A DNA stretch of 64,000 nt, from contig JBMOQX010000072.1 of the NCBI GenBank assembly GCA_049322755.1, forward strand, positions 143,675-207,674, read 5' to 3'. Shown piece by piece: positions 44,679-53,432 of the stretch. Numbering within the stretch: the first letter of the stretch is position 1; every line of letters begins with the position of its first letter. A program made the translations under genes and the position numbers. The notes under the pieces are model-generated. The model searched no databases. It was given only the letters and a program-made list of their open reading frames with translations, and was not told where the DNA came from. This stretch comes from DATIUV01 sp049322755 (GTDB lineage: Bacteria; Pseudomonadota; Gammaproteobacteria; Burkholderiales; UBA6910).

Positions 44679-46856
44679 TCAGCCGGGCGGCGAGCCGGGA
44701 CCGGGCGCAGCCTCGGCGGGGGGCGCCCGGTGCGCCTCCCACCAGTCGGTGGCCTTGGTCTGGCTCCACGGGTACCAGGCCGACAGGACGTAGATCACCA
44801 CCAGGATGTCCTCCATCCGCTGCGGGCGCTCGAGCGGGCTCTTCGCCAGGCAGCGCACCACCAGGTTGTCCAGCTCATCGGGGATTTCCTGGACGGTGTT
44901 TTCGCTCGGCCGCGGCGGCGGCGCGTTCAGCACCTGGTTGGTGAGGTCCAGGTCGGTCTCGGCCTCGAACACCTTGCGGCCGGTGAGCAGGTAATAGGCC
45001 ACGGCGCCCACCGAGTAGATGTCGGCGCGCACGTCGGCGTCGGCCGGATTGCGGATGCGCTCGGGCGCCATGTAGGTGGGCGTGCCCAGCACCTTCATGA
45101 ACTGGGTGATGTCGCGCGGGTCGGGGCGGTCCAGGTCCTTCACCAGCCCGAAATCCAGCACCTTGACGACGTCGTACTCGCCGCCGCGCTCGCACAGCAT
45201 GATGTTCTGCGGCTTGATGTCGCGGTGGATGAGGCCGCGGTTGTGGGCCTCGCGCAGCGAGCCGCAGAGCTGGCGCAGGATCGAGATCACCCGCGTCGCC
45301 GGCACCGGCCCGCCGCGGTTCACCAGTTCCTCCAGGGTGATCCCGTCCAGGTACTCCATGGCGTAGAAGAACACGCCGTCGCGGGTGCGGCCGTAGTCGT
45401 AGATCTCGATGGTGTTGGGGTGGGAGAGCTGGCTCGCCAGCTGCACCTCGCGCTCGAAGCGCGCGATCATCTCGTCGGTGGCGACGCTGGGCTTGAGCAT
45501 CTTGACCGCGGTGGGGCGCTTGAGCAGCGCATGCTGCGCCAGGTAGACGCGGCTCATGCCGCCCTCGCCGATCTCGCGCCCCAGCGTGTAGGGGCCGAGG
45601 CGCCGGGCGTCCCCGGTCTGACGCCGCAGATGCGCGAGCGAGAACGACGACAGCAGCGCCGCGGGCACCGCCAGCAGCAGCAGGCCGAAGGCCACGCCGA
45701 ACAGCACCAGCAGGTAGCGCAACGGGGCGAAGGCTTCCGCCGCGGTCACTTCCAGCGCCACGCCCAGATCGTAGTCCGGCAGCCATTTCCACGCGCCGAC
45801 CACCTCCGCGCCGCGATAGTTGCGATAGGGCTCCAGGATCACGCCGCGCAGCGCCTCGGGATCGGTCTTTGGGCGCGCCGCGATGGCCTGGGCGGCGAGC
45901 CGGGTCAACGGCCACGTCGCGGGGCCCAGCTCCGGCCGGTGACCCTCGGCGAGATCGCCGCCGGGATCGCGGATCAGCACGTTGAGCGTGGTGTCGGGGC
46001 GGGGGCCGGCGGGGAGCAGGCCGGCGCCCTGGAGTTCGTCGGCGAAACGGCTTTGCGAGAGCATGACGCCGGTGGGATCGAAGGCATAGGCCTCGCCGGT
46101 CCGGCCCAGGCGCGCCAGGCCCAGGATGCGCGCGAACTCGCCGTCGGCGTAGCGCGCGATGGCGAGGGTCGCGATCACCTCGCCGCTCGCGCCGCGCACG
46201 GGCGCCGCTGCCCAGAGCACGGGGCGCTCGAATGCGGGCAGGGGCTGCGCCACGATGCGCTCGGCTTCCCGCAGCGGGCGGATGAACCGGGTCTCGCCGG
46301 AATGCACCGGCAGCAGCAGCGCCATGACGCCCTGGGCGAGGCGTGCGCCCGTGTACTCTCGGTGCCGGCTTGCCAGCACCCGGCCGTCGCGGGCCACGAC
46401 CTTCGCCGTCGCGGCGCCGGCCTCGCCGAGGAACGGCTGCAGCAGCTCGAACACGGCAGCGCGCTCCGGGGCGTCCCACAGCGCCTGCTCCGCCGCGGGG
46501 CCGCGCGCGGCGATCGCGGCGAGTTCCTCGACCGCGGCGCGCAGCCGCGGCTCCGCCGCCCAGCGCGCGGCGTCCTTGCGCTGCTGGTCGATCCAGAGCT
46601 GCAGGGCCTTGGTCTCGGCGTCGAGCACCGTGGCCAGCTCGATGGCGCGAATGTCGCGCAGCGATTGCCGCACGCCGAAGTAGGCCCACGCGGCGAGCAG
46701 CGCCAGCAACAGCGCCGCGGTGGCCAGCGCCGCCCGGCGCCGCCCGGGCGTTTCCACCAGCCGCCCGGCGCCCGGCGCGGGCGCGGCCTCTTCGGTCGCG
46801 GCTTTGTGGATGAGACTCGGCGTCCGGTTCTCTGGCGCCCCGGCGGAATCGCTCAT
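44679..46856 (-). CDS. Membrane Ser/Thr protein kinase with periplasmic sensor domain
   Basis: Hanks-type kinase of 725 aa with an unusual N-terminus. It has a helix at about 42-62 (ALATAALLLALLAAWAYFG), an approximately 310-residue extracytoplasmic Cache-like region (RTGEAYAFDPTGVMLSQSRF), a second helix near 380-405 and a C-terminal kinase. Kinase motifs: IGEGGMSRVYLAQ (P-loop), AVKMLKP (Lys), HRDIKPQNIMLCE (catalytic loop), LDFGLVKD (DFG) and TYMAPERI (APE). All catalytic residues are present. It probably transmits an external signal by phosphorylation; substrates are unknown. Start ATG 46856 is tentative. Confidence 0.88.
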   Translation of the reverse strand: MSDSAGAPENRTPSLIHKAATEEAAPAPGAGRLVETPGRRRAALATAALLLALLAAWAYFGVRQSLRDIRAIELATVLDAETKALQLWIDQQRKDAARWAAEPRLRAAVEELAAIAARGPAAEQALWDAPERAAVFELLQPFLGEAGAATAKVVARDGRVLASRHREYTGARLAQGVMALLLPVHSGETRFIRPLREAERIVAQPLPAFERPVLWAAAPVRGASGEVIATLAIARYADGEFARILGLARLGRTGEAYAFDPTGVMLSQSRFADELQGAGLLPAGPRPDTTLNVLIRDPGGDLAEGHRPELGPATWPLTRLAAQAIAARPKTDPEALRGVILEPYRNYRGAEVVGAWKWLPDYDLGVALEVTAAEAFAPLRYLLVLFGVAFGLLLLAVPAALLSSFSLAHLRRQTGDARRLGPYTLGREIGEGGMSRVYLAQHALLKRPTAVKMLKPSVATDEMIARFEREVQLASQLSHPNTIEIYDYGRTRDGVFFYAMEYLDGITLEELVNRGGPVPATRVISILRQLCGSLREAHNRGLIHRDIKPQNIMLCERGGEYDVVKVLDFGLVKDLDRPDPRDITQFMKVLGTPTYMAPERIRNPADADVRADIYSVGAVAYYLLTGRKVFEAETDLDLTNQVLNAPPPRPSENTVQEIPDELDNLVVRCLAKSPLERPQRMEDILVVIYVLSAWYPWSQTKATDWWEAHRAPPAEAAPGPGSPPG

Positions 46857-46867
46857 CGATCGCGAAA

Positions 46868-46932
46868 TTGGCAAGGGATTTAATGCCTTATACTCCTCGC
46901 CGGGGCGCGGTGCCAGGGGCCGCGGTTATAAT
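46868..46932 (+). promoter_or_regulatory. Possible promoter(s) upstream of the methyltransferase gene
   Basis: TTGGCA (46868-46873) and TATACT (46889-46894) with a 15-bp spacer, plus a consensus TATAAT at 46927-46932 without a clear -35. Both are 62-100 bp before the start at 46994. Confidence 0.4.
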
Positions 46933-46993
46933 TCACGCCGCTTGATCCCCGGCTGGTCCGGGTTTCCCGCCAACCACCGCCCCCGCCGACGCA

Positions 46994-47548
46994 ATGACTC
47001 AGCCCCACCCTGCCGTTTCGCCGCCTTCCGCGTGGGTCACGCGCTGGGGGCTGTTGCTGCCGGCCGGGAGCCGGGTGCTGGACCTGGCCGCCGGCGGCGG
47101 GCGCCACAGCCGCTGGCTCGCCGGGCGCGGCTGCCGGGTCGAGGCCGTGGACCGCGATCCGGCGGCGCTGGCCGCACTGGCGCAGTGCCCCGGCGTGAGC
47201 ACCCGGGTGGCCGATCTGGAGGGGGGGCCTTGGCCGTACGAGGGCGCGGCCTTCGACGGCATCGTCGTCACCAATTACCTGCACCGCCCGTTGTTTCCCC
47301 GTCTGCGCGCCGCGCTGGCGCCGGGCGGTGTGCTGATCTACGAAACCTTCATGCTGGGGAACGAGCGCTACGGCCGGCCGTCGAACCCCGAGTTCCTGCT
47401 GCGGCCGGGCGAACTGCTGGAGCTGGCGACGGGCCTGCAGGTGGTGGCCTACGAGGCCGGCCGCACCGCAGTCCCCAAGGTGGCGGTGGTCCAGCGCCTG
47501 TGCGCGGTCCGCTCCGGCGACCCGGTCGAACTGCCGGGCCGGGCCTGA
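46994..47548 (+). CDS. Class I SAM-dependent methyltransferase
   Basis: Protein of 184 aa with the Rossmann methyltransferase fold. SAM motif I is VLDLAAGGGRHSRWLAGRG near residue 29, the acidic motif II is VEAVDRDP, and motif IV is FDGIVVTNYLHRPLF. It resembles the TehB-like/UbiE-like small methyltransferases that often precede dapA. The substrate cannot be deduced. Confidence 0.85.
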   Translation: MTQPHPAVSPPSAWVTRWGLLLPAGSRVLDLAAGGGRHSRWLAGRGCRVEAVDRDPAALAALAQCPGVSTRVADLEGGPWPYEGAAFDGIVVTNYLHRPLFPRLRAALAPGGVLIYETFMLGNERYGRPSNPEFLLRPGELLELATGLQVVAYEAGRTAVPKVAVVQRLCAVRSGDPVELPGRA

Positions 47549-47609
47549 TCGCCGTTTCGGGACCGTGGCGGTTTGGCTGTAAAATGACGCTTTTTTCCGG
47601 CAGCCGAGC

Positions 47610-48488
47610 ATGATCAAGGGAAGTCTGGTCGCCATCGTCACGCCGATGCACAACGATGGCAGTCTCGATCTCGAGCGCTTTCGCGGGCTGATCGACTGGC
47701 ACATCGATCAGGGCACCGACGGCATCGTGGTGGTGGGCACCACCGGCGAATCGCCGACGGTGGATTTCGACGAGCACCGCTCGCTGATCCAAGTGGCCGT
47801 GGAGCACGCGGCGGGGCGCATTCCCATCATCGCCGGCACCGGCGCCAACGCGACCCGGGAAGCGATCGAGCTTTCCGCCTACGCCCAGGAGGCGGGTGCG
47901 GACGCCAGCCTGTCGGTGGTGCCGTACTACAACAAGCCGACCCAGGAAGGGCTCTATCGGCACTTCAAGGCGATCGCCGAGGCGGTGGAGATCCCGCAGA
48001 TCCTCTACAACGTGCCCGGGCGCACCGTGGCGGACATCGCCAACGACACCGTGCTGCGGCTGGCGCAGATCCCCAACATCGCCGGCATCAAGGACGCCAC
48101 CGGCGTGCTGGAGCGCGGCGCGGACCTGCTGCGCCGGGCGCCGCCGGACTTCGCCGTCTACAGCGGCGACGACGGCACCGGCCTGGCGCTGATGCTGCTG
48201 GGCGGCCACGGCGTGATCTCGGTCACCGCCAACGTGGCGCCCAAACTCGTCCACGAGATGTGCCAGGCCGCGTTCGCGGGTGAGCTGGCGCGCGCGCGGG
48301 ACATCAACAACCGGCTGCTGCCGCTGCACAGGCAGCTGTTCATCGAAGCCAACCCGATTCCGGTCAAATGGGCGGTGGCCCGCATGGGGCTGATGGACGA
48401 CGGCATCCGTCTGCCGCTGACCCCGCTGGCGGAGGCCTGCCACGAACCGGTGCGCGCCGCGCTGCGCCACGCCGGGATCGACGTGTGA
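47610..48488 (+). CDS. dapA: 4-hydroxy-tetrahydrodipicolinate synthase
   Basis: Lysine/meso-diaminopimelate pathway enzyme of 292 aa that condenses pyruvate with aspartate semialdehyde. Motifs: GTTGESPTVDFDEH, the proton-relay Tyr in VVPYYNKPTQEGLYRHF, and the Schiff-base Lys in AGIKDATG near residue 161. A TAAAAT hexamer at 47580-47585 may be a -10. It draws on the same semialdehyde that feeds hom. It is followed by bamC after 23 bp, the usual linkage. Confidence 0.97.
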   Translation: MIKGSLVAIVTPMHNDGSLDLERFRGLIDWHIDQGTDGIVVVGTTGESPTVDFDEHRSLIQVAVEHAAGRIPIIAGTGANATREAIELSAYAQEAGADASLSVVPYYNKPTQEGLYRHFKAIAEAVEIPQILYNVPGRTVADIANDTVLRLAQIPNIAGIKDATGVLERGADLLRRAPPDFAVYSGDDGTGLALMLLGGHGVISVTANVAPKLVHEMCQAAFAGELARARDINNRLLPLHRQLFIEANPIPVKWAVARMGLMDDGIRLPLTPLAEACHEPVRAALRHAGIDV

Positions 48489-48511
48489 GCGACATCATGG
48501 AGACCAACACA

Positions 48512-49642
48512 ATGAAGCGTACCGCGACGGCGATTCTCGCCGCGACGGCGCTGGCGCTCGGGGGCTGCGGCGGCCAGTGGACCAAGACCGACATCGACTA
48601 CAAGTCCCAGCGCAAGACCGATCCGCTGGAAGTGCCGCCCGACCTGACCGCGCCCAGCACCAGCGACCGCTACACCATTCCCGACGCCAACGCCCGCGGT
48701 CCCGCCACCTACTCGGTGTACAACGCCGAGCGCGGCGCGCGCCCGCAGCAGTCCGGCGTGGCGACCCTGCTGCCGACCGAGTCGAACGTGCGCATCGAGC
48801 GCGCCGGCAGCGAGCGCTGGCTGGTGATCAACCAGCCGCCCGACAAGGTGTGGCCGGTGGTGAAGCAGTTCTGGCAGGAGATGGGCTTCGTCATCATCAC
48901 CGAGATTCCCGAGGCCGGCGTGATGGAGACCGACTGGGCGGAGAACCGCGCCAAGATTCCGCAGGACCTGATTCGCAACGTGCTCGGCAAGGTGCTGGAC
49001 AACCTCTACAGCACCGGCACCCGCGACAAGTTCCGCACGCGCCTGGAGCGGGTGAACGACGGGGCCGGCACCGAGGTGTACATCAGCCATCGGGGCATGG
49101 AGGAAGTGCTGGTGGGCACGGACCCCTCGGCGTTCGACTACTCGGTGTGGCAGCCCGTTCCCACGGACGCGGGCCTGGAAGCGGAGATGCTCTCGCGCCT
49201 CATGGTGCGCTTCGGCGTCGAGGAGCAGCGCGCCCAGGCCATGGTGGCGAGCGCCGCCGCCACCGCCCCTCAGGCGACGCTGACCCCGGGCGCCGGTGGC
49301 GGTCAGCTGGCGCTGGTGGACCAGTTCGACCGCGCCTGGCGGCGCGTGGGCCTGGCGCTGGACCGCACCGGCTTCACGGTGGAGGACCGGGACCGCACCA
49401 ACGGCGTGTATTTCGTGCGCTATGCGCCGGTAGAGACGACGCCGCGCAAGGAAAAAGGCTTCCTGTCCAAGCTCGCTTTCTGGCGCGGCGGCGATCCCGC
49501 CGTCAAGCCCGAACAGTACCGCATCCAGGTGCAGTCCGCCGAGCCCGGCACGCGCGTCAACGTGCTGGACAAGGACGGGCGCCCGGCGCAGAGCGAGACG
49601 GCGGGCCGCATCCTGAGCCTGCTCTACGATCAGCTGAAGTGA
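48512..49642 (+). CDS. bamC: Outer-membrane assembly lipoprotein BamC
   Basis: Lipoprotein of 376 aa in the BAM complex that inserts beta-barrel proteins. The start MKRTATAILAATALALGGCGG has a lipobox Cys near residue 19. The extended N-terminal region (KTDIDYKSQRKTDPLEVPPDL) is the BamD-binding segment, and two helix-grip domains follow (WLVINQPPDKVWPVVKQFW and later WRRVGLALDRTGFTVED). ATG 48512 is preferred over ATG 48497 because it gives a better signal peptide. Confidence 0.93.
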   Translation: MKRTATAILAATALALGGCGGQWTKTDIDYKSQRKTDPLEVPPDLTAPSTSDRYTIPDANARGPATYSVYNAERGARPQQSGVATLLPTESNVRIERAGSERWLVINQPPDKVWPVVKQFWQEMGFVIITEIPEAGVMETDWAENRAKIPQDLIRNVLGKVLDNLYSTGTRDKFRTRLERVNDGAGTEVYISHRGMEEVLVGTDPSAFDYSVWQPVPTDAGLEAEMLSRLMVRFGVEEQRAQAMVASAAATAPQATLTPGAGGGQLALVDQFDRAWRRVGLALDRTGFTVEDRDRTNGVYFVRYAPVETTPRKEKGFLSKLAFWRGGDPAVKPEQYRIQVQSAEPGTRVNVLDKDGRPAQSETAGRILSLLYDQLK

Positions 49643-49748
49643 GTCGCGTGATGGGCAATGGGCGGTGAGTGACGGGTAGGGTGCGAAGCCGGCGGACCGT
49701 GCGCGCTGTCACCCGTTCCCCTTCCCACGTCGCCCATCACCCGTGACG

Positions 49749-50513
49749 ATGCGCTTCGCCTCCCTGGGCAGCGGCAGCCAGGGCAACGCCCTGGTGGTGG
49801 AAGCCGGGTCCAGCCGGGTCTTGCTGGATTGCGGTTTCGGGCTGCGGGACGTTGAGTTCCGCCTCGGGCGCCTCGGGCTCGCGCCCGCCGACCTGGACGG
49901 CATCGTCGTCACCCACGAGCACGAGGACCACGCCGGCGGCGTCGCCCGCCTGGCAGGGCGCCACGATCTCCCGGTGTGGCTTACCCACGGCACCCAGCGC
50001 GCCCTGGAGCAATCGCTGCCGCGCGGGCTGGACCTGCGCCTGATCGACAGCCACCACCGCGTCGCCGTCGGCGATCTCTGGATGGAACCTTTCCCGGTGC
50101 CGCACGACGCGCGCGAGCCGGTGCAGTTCGTGTTCTCCGACGGCGCGTGCCGGCTCGGCGTGCTGACCGACGTGGGCGCGCCGACGGTGCACATCCGCGA
50201 GCGGCTGTCCCGCTGCCACGCGCTGGTGCTGGAGTGCAATCATGACCGGCGGATGCTGGAGAGCGGGCCGTATCCGCCCAGCCTCAAGCGCCGTGTCGGC
50301 GGCGCCTTCGGCCACCTGGCCAACGATGCGGCGGCGGAGATCCTGGCGAGCTTGGACAATTCCCTGCTGCGTCACGTGATCGCCGCGCACCTCTCGCAGA
50401 AGAACAACACCCCGGCGCTGGCGCGCGCCGCGCTGGCTGCGACGCTGGGGTGCGAGGAGGCGTGGATCGGGATCGCGGACCAGGACGCCGGCTTCGACTG
50501 GCGTTCGCTGTAG
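49749..50513 (+). CDS. MBL-fold metallo-hydrolase (YycJ/WalJ-like)
   Basis: Metallo-beta-lactamase-fold protein of 254 aa. The metal motif is VVTHEHEDHAGGVARLA near residue 55, with SLGSGSQGNALVVEAG at the N-terminus and ECNHDRRML and AAHLSQKNNTP for later ligands. It resembles the YycJ/WalJ group of 5'-exonuclease-like hydrolases. The start is ATG 49749 or GTG 49743. The gap to bamC (106 bp) has nothing I can identify. Confidence 0.88.
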   Translation: MRFASLGSGSQGNALVVEAGSSRVLLDCGFGLRDVEFRLGRLGLAPADLDGIVVTHEHEDHAGGVARLAGRHDLPVWLTHGTQRALEQSLPRGLDLRLIDSHHRVAVGDLWMEPFPVPHDAREPVQFVFSDGACRLGVLTDVGAPTVHIRERLSRCHALVLECNHDRRMLESGPYPPSLKRRVGGAFGHLANDAAAEILASLDNSLLRHVIAAHLSQKNNTPALARAALAATLGCEEAWIGIADQDAGFDWRSL

Positions 50514-50575
50514 GGCGGCCGTTGAGCCTGCGGTACGCACTGCGGCGACGGCGTGCGAAGAGCAAATGCCTTTTC

Positions 50576-50632
50576 AACGCAAAGGGCGCAAAGAAAACGA
50601 AGATTTTGTTCTTTCTTTGCGCCCTTTGCGTT
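50576..50632. repeat. Perfect 21-bp inverted repeat
   Basis: Arms AACGCAAAGGGCGCAAAGAA(A) at 50576-50596 and its exact reverse complement at 50612-50632 enclose a 15-nt loop. It lies in the 171-bp gap between two convergent genes. It has no T-run on the expected side, so it is not a standard terminator. The composition is AT-richer than its surroundings, as expected of an interspersed repeat. Confidence 0.85.
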
Positions 50633-50684
50633 TCAAAAAACAACTTTCCCCATCGCGGGTCCTCCGGGGCGCTCTCGCTGAGCG

Positions 50685-51170
50685 CTACAGCCCCAGCGTG
50701 GTGGCGGACAGCGCCGGCCGCGACGCGTCCCAGATTTCGTTGAACCGCTGCAGCAGCGGCTCCGCGCCCTGGGGGTCCGCCAGCGCCAGGAGCGCGCGCG
50801 AGCCGTCCATGTGGAAGCGGTGCAGGTAGTGGGCGTCGTCCACCAGCAGCAGCGGGTCGGCGGCGTGGCGCGCGTGCTCCAGCGTCTGGTGGATCTGCAC
50901 TGCGTGGCTGAACTGCTTCTGCAGCAGCGTCATGCGCGGGCAGCGGCCCTCCAGGTAGGCGATGTCGTGCACCACGACCTGCAGGCGGTTGCTGCGGTTC
51001 AACAGCAGGAAGGCGCGCAGCAGCTCGATGCGACCGGGCGCGTTGTAGCCCAGGTGCTCCAGGTCGCGGTCGAAGATGCGCACGTTGCACTGCGCAAAGC
51101 CCAGCACGCGATCGATGGCGTCCACGTACTCGCGGATGCTTTCCAGGCGTTCGTGGTGGGGACCTTCCAT
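50685..51170 (-). CDS. Conserved hypothetical protein (DUF7931-like)
   Basis: Protein of 161 aa without a recognised catalytic motif. It is soluble, with helices and an HxD-rich C-terminal half (LLLVDDAHYLHRFHMDG). The start MEGPHHERLESIREYVDAID is well formed. It follows the cupin oxygenase gene by 28 bp in the same direction. The DUF label is recalled from similar neighbours and is not certain. Confidence 0.7.
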   Translation of the reverse strand: MEGPHHERLESIREYVDAIDRVLGFAQCNVRIFDRDLEHLGYNAPGRIELLRAFLLLNRSNRLQVVVHDIAYLEGRCPRMTLLQKQFSHAVQIHQTLEHARHAADPLLLVDDAHYLHRFHMDGSRALLALADPQGAEPLLQRFNEIWDASRPALSATTLGL

Positions 51171-51198
51171 GGCGCACAGGGTGGGGGGGGCGGCGCAG

Positions 51199-52317
51199 TC
51201 AGCCGCAGAGATGAATATAACCAGCCCGGTACCACGGGTAAAGCGGGACCGCGGCGCCCGCGGGCAGGCGGCCGGGCGGGAGCCGGCGGCGGTCGGCCAG
51301 GCGCTGCAGCAGATGCAGGCTCTCGCCGCCGGCCGCCAGCGCCTCGCCGTTGATGTACACCCGGCTGCCGCTGGTGAGCATGCGCGAGCGCCGGTCCAGC
51401 GCCACGCCGCCGCGCTCCGCCGCGGCGCGAAAGCGCGCCTCGGAGAGCGGCCGCGGCGGCGGATCGAAAACCACCGCGGGCTTGGGCTCGCTCAGGAACC
51501 TGCCGGCGAACTCGGCCACATCGCGTCGCGTCCAGCGCACCTTGTCCAGGGCGGCGGCGAAACGTGCCAGCATCGGCGCGGGAATCCGCGCGGGATGCCG
51601 CTGGGGCGCGAGGTCGGGGTCGGCGTAGCCCCCCGGGAGCTCGATGCGGTCCTGCAGGAACGCGAGAAACTCGCAGGCCAGCTCCTGGTACGCCGGCGCG
51701 CGGAAGCCGATGGAGTAGGTGGTGCACTCGGTGAGCGCCGTGCCCTCGTGGGCGTAGCGCGGCGGCAGGTAAAGCAGGTCGCCGGGCTCCAGCACCCATT
51801 CCTGCTCGGGGACGAAGCGCCGCAGGATCTTGAGCGGCGCGCCGGGCGTGAGCTCCAGGTCGCGCTGGGCCGAGATGCGCCAGCGTCGGCGGCCGCTGCC
51901 CTGGAGCAGGAACACGTCGTAGGAATCGAAGTGCGGCCCGACGCCGCCGCCGGGAACGGCGTGGCTCGCCATGACGTCGTCGAGGCGTGCGTAGGGGATG
52001 AAGGTGAACGCCGCCAGCAGCTCGTGGGCGCCTTGCTGGTGCAGGTCGAGGCCCTGCACCAGCAGGGTCCAGTTGCGCGCCGGCGCGCGGCGCCACGTGG
52101 TGGCCGGGAACGGCCCGCCGGCGACGCGCCAGCGTCCGTTGGCGCGCGCGACGAGGCGCGATTCCACGTCGTCGCGCGCAGCCAGGCGCCGCAGCTCGGC
52201 GGGCGTCGCCAGGCCACGGAAACGGGGCAGCGCCTGGCGCACCAGCAGCGGACGCTTCTGCCAGTGGCGGCGCAGAAAGGTGGCGGCGTCGAGGCCGCCG
52301 AGCAGCGCGATTGCCAC
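51199..52317 (-). CDS. JmjC/cupin oxygenase (YcfD/RoxA-like)
   Basis: 2-oxoglutarate/Fe(II) oxygenase of 372 aa resembling YcfD, which hydroxylates ribosomal protein uL16 on Arg. It opens with ATFLRRHWQKRPLLVRQAL. The Fe ligands are HFDSYDVFLLQ (His-x-Asp) near residue 125 and a distal His in YLPPRYAHEGTAL. The C-terminal dimer/winged-helix part is present. GTG 52317 is the likely start; the frame is open to 52911 on unrelated sequence antisense to bcp. Confidence 0.87.
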   Translation of the reverse strand: MAIALLGGLDAATFLRRHWQKRPLLVRQALPRFRGLATPAELRRLAARDDVESRLVARANGRWRVAGGPFPATTWRRAPARNWTLLVQGLDLHQQGAHELLAAFTFIPYARLDDVMASHAVPGGGVGPHFDSYDVFLLQGSGRRRWRISAQRDLELTPGAPLKILRRFVPEQEWVLEPGDLLYLPPRYAHEGTALTECTTYSIGFRAPAYQELACEFLAFLQDRIELPGGYADPDLAPQRHPARIPAPMLARFAAALDKVRWTRRDVAEFAGRFLSEPKPAVVFDPPPRPLSEARFRAAAERGGVALDRRSRMLTSGSRVYINGEALAAGGESLHLLQRLADRRRLPPGRLPAGAAVPLYPWYRAGYIHLCG

Positions 52318-52355
52318 GGCGCATATTATGAGGCGCCGATGGGCCGGGCGCGCGG

Positions 52356-52383
52356 TTGTCGCGCGAGGCAAATGGGTTAGAAT
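52356..52383 (+). promoter_or_regulatory. Promoter of bcp
   Basis: TTGTCG (52356-52361) and TAGAAT (52378-52383) with a 16-bp spacer, 27 bp before the bcp ATG. The hexamers are identical to those of the tRNA-Val promoter. Confidence 0.6.
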
Positions 52384-52410
52384 GAGGCCCGCTTCTGCGG
52401 GAACCACGGG

Positions 52411-52890
52411 ATGCTGGCGCCGGGACAGTCTGCACCGGAATTCGATCTGCCCAACGCGGACATGGAAATGGTCCGGCTGGCGGCGTATCGCAACAAGAAG
52501 AACGTCGTCCTTTATTTCTATCCCAAGGACGACACGCCGGGCTGCACGCTCCAGGCCGTGGACTTCAGCGACATGGAGGAAGACTTCCTGCGCCATGACA
52601 CGGTGATCCTGGCGGTGAGCCGGGACGACTGCATCAGCCACGGCGCGTTTCGCGACAAGCACGGATTGTCGATCCAGCTGCTGGCCGATCCCGAGGGCGA
52701 GGTCTGCGAACTGTACGGCGTGCTGCAGGAGCGGGAGGTGGACGGGCGGGTGCGCAAGGGGCTGTCGCGTTCCACGTTCGTCATCGACAAGAAGGGCATC
52801 GTGCGCCACGCGCTCTACGGCGTATCCCCCAAGGGCCACGCCCACGCGGTGCTGGAGCTGGTGAAACAGCTCGGCGCCAAATCCAAATAG
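52411..52890 (+). CDS. bcp: Peroxiredoxin (Bcp/PrxQ family)
   Basis: Thiol peroxidase of 159 aa that reduces peroxides. The peroxidatic Cys45 lies in YPKDDTPGCTLQAVDF. The resolving Cys five residues later in E. coli Bcp is Val here, so resolution must use another Cys (74 or about 98) or an external thiol. The length fits the family. A well-formed promoter precedes it, and slyD-like FKBP follows after 35 bp. Confidence 0.94.
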   Translation: MLAPGQSAPEFDLPNADMEMVRLAAYRNKKNVVLYFYPKDDTPGCTLQAVDFSDMEEDFLRHDTVILAVSRDDCISHGAFRDKHGLSIQLLADPEGEVCELYGVLQEREVDGRVRKGLSRSTFVIDKKGIVRHALYGVSPKGHAHAVLELVKQLGAKSK

Positions 52891-52925
52891 GCGGCCGCGG
52901 CGCCGCCGCATCGACGGATCCCGAC

Positions 52926-53405
52926 ATGAACGTTTCCAAGAACACCGTGGTGTCGCTCACCTACGAGCTTTTCGACGCCCAGGACAAGCTCATCGAGCGC
53001 AGCGACGACCCGGTCACCTATCTGCACGGCGGCTACATGGGCATCTTCCCGCGCGTCGAGGAGGCGCTGGAGGGCAAGCAGGCGGGCGACCGCTGCACCG
53101 TGCGCATGGAGCCGGAGGAGGCCTTCGGCGAGTACGACGCCGAGCTGGTGCGGGTCGAGGAGCGCGAGCTGTTTCCGGCCGAGGTGAAGGTGGGCATGCG
53201 CTTCGAGGGCCGGCGCGAGGGCGGGTCCGACGTCACCGTCTTCACCGTCACCGACATCGCCGAGGACAAGGTGGTGGTGGACGGCAACCACCCGCTGGCG
53301 GGGATGGCGCTGCGCTTCGAGTGCCACGTCACCGAGGTGCGCGAGGCCACCGACGAGGAAGTGGCCCACGGCCACGCCCACGGCCCCCACGGCCACCATC
53401 ACTGA
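52926..53405 (+). CDS. slyD: FKBP-type peptidyl-prolyl isomerase, SlyD-like
   Basis: Isomerase and chaperone of 159 aa. It has the FKBP core (VSLTYELFDAQDKLIERSD, then FPRVEEALEGKQAGDR), the insert-in-flap domain and the C-terminal His cluster HGHAHGPHGHHH. The cluster is the metal-binding tail that in SlyD binds nickel for hydrogenase maturation. No hydrogenase genes are in view. It converges on mutS with a 27-bp gap. Confidence 0.93.
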   Translation: MNVSKNTVVSLTYELFDAQDKLIERSDDPVTYLHGGYMGIFPRVEEALEGKQAGDRCTVRMEPEEAFGEYDAELVRVEERELFPAEVKVGMRFEGRREGGSDVTVFTVTDIAEDKVVVDGNHPLAGMALRFECHVTEVREATDEEVAHGHAHGPHGHHH

Positions 53406-53432
53406 AGCCGGCGGCGTCGGCCGCCGGGCGCG

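Noticed and set aside
50576..50632. Rho-independent terminator
   Set aside because: The stem is perfect but no T-run follows on either strand at the right side.
52318..52911. N-terminal extension of the cupin oxygenase
   Set aside because: The extension is antisense to bcp and has no conserved sequence; GTG 52317 precedes the first conserved block.
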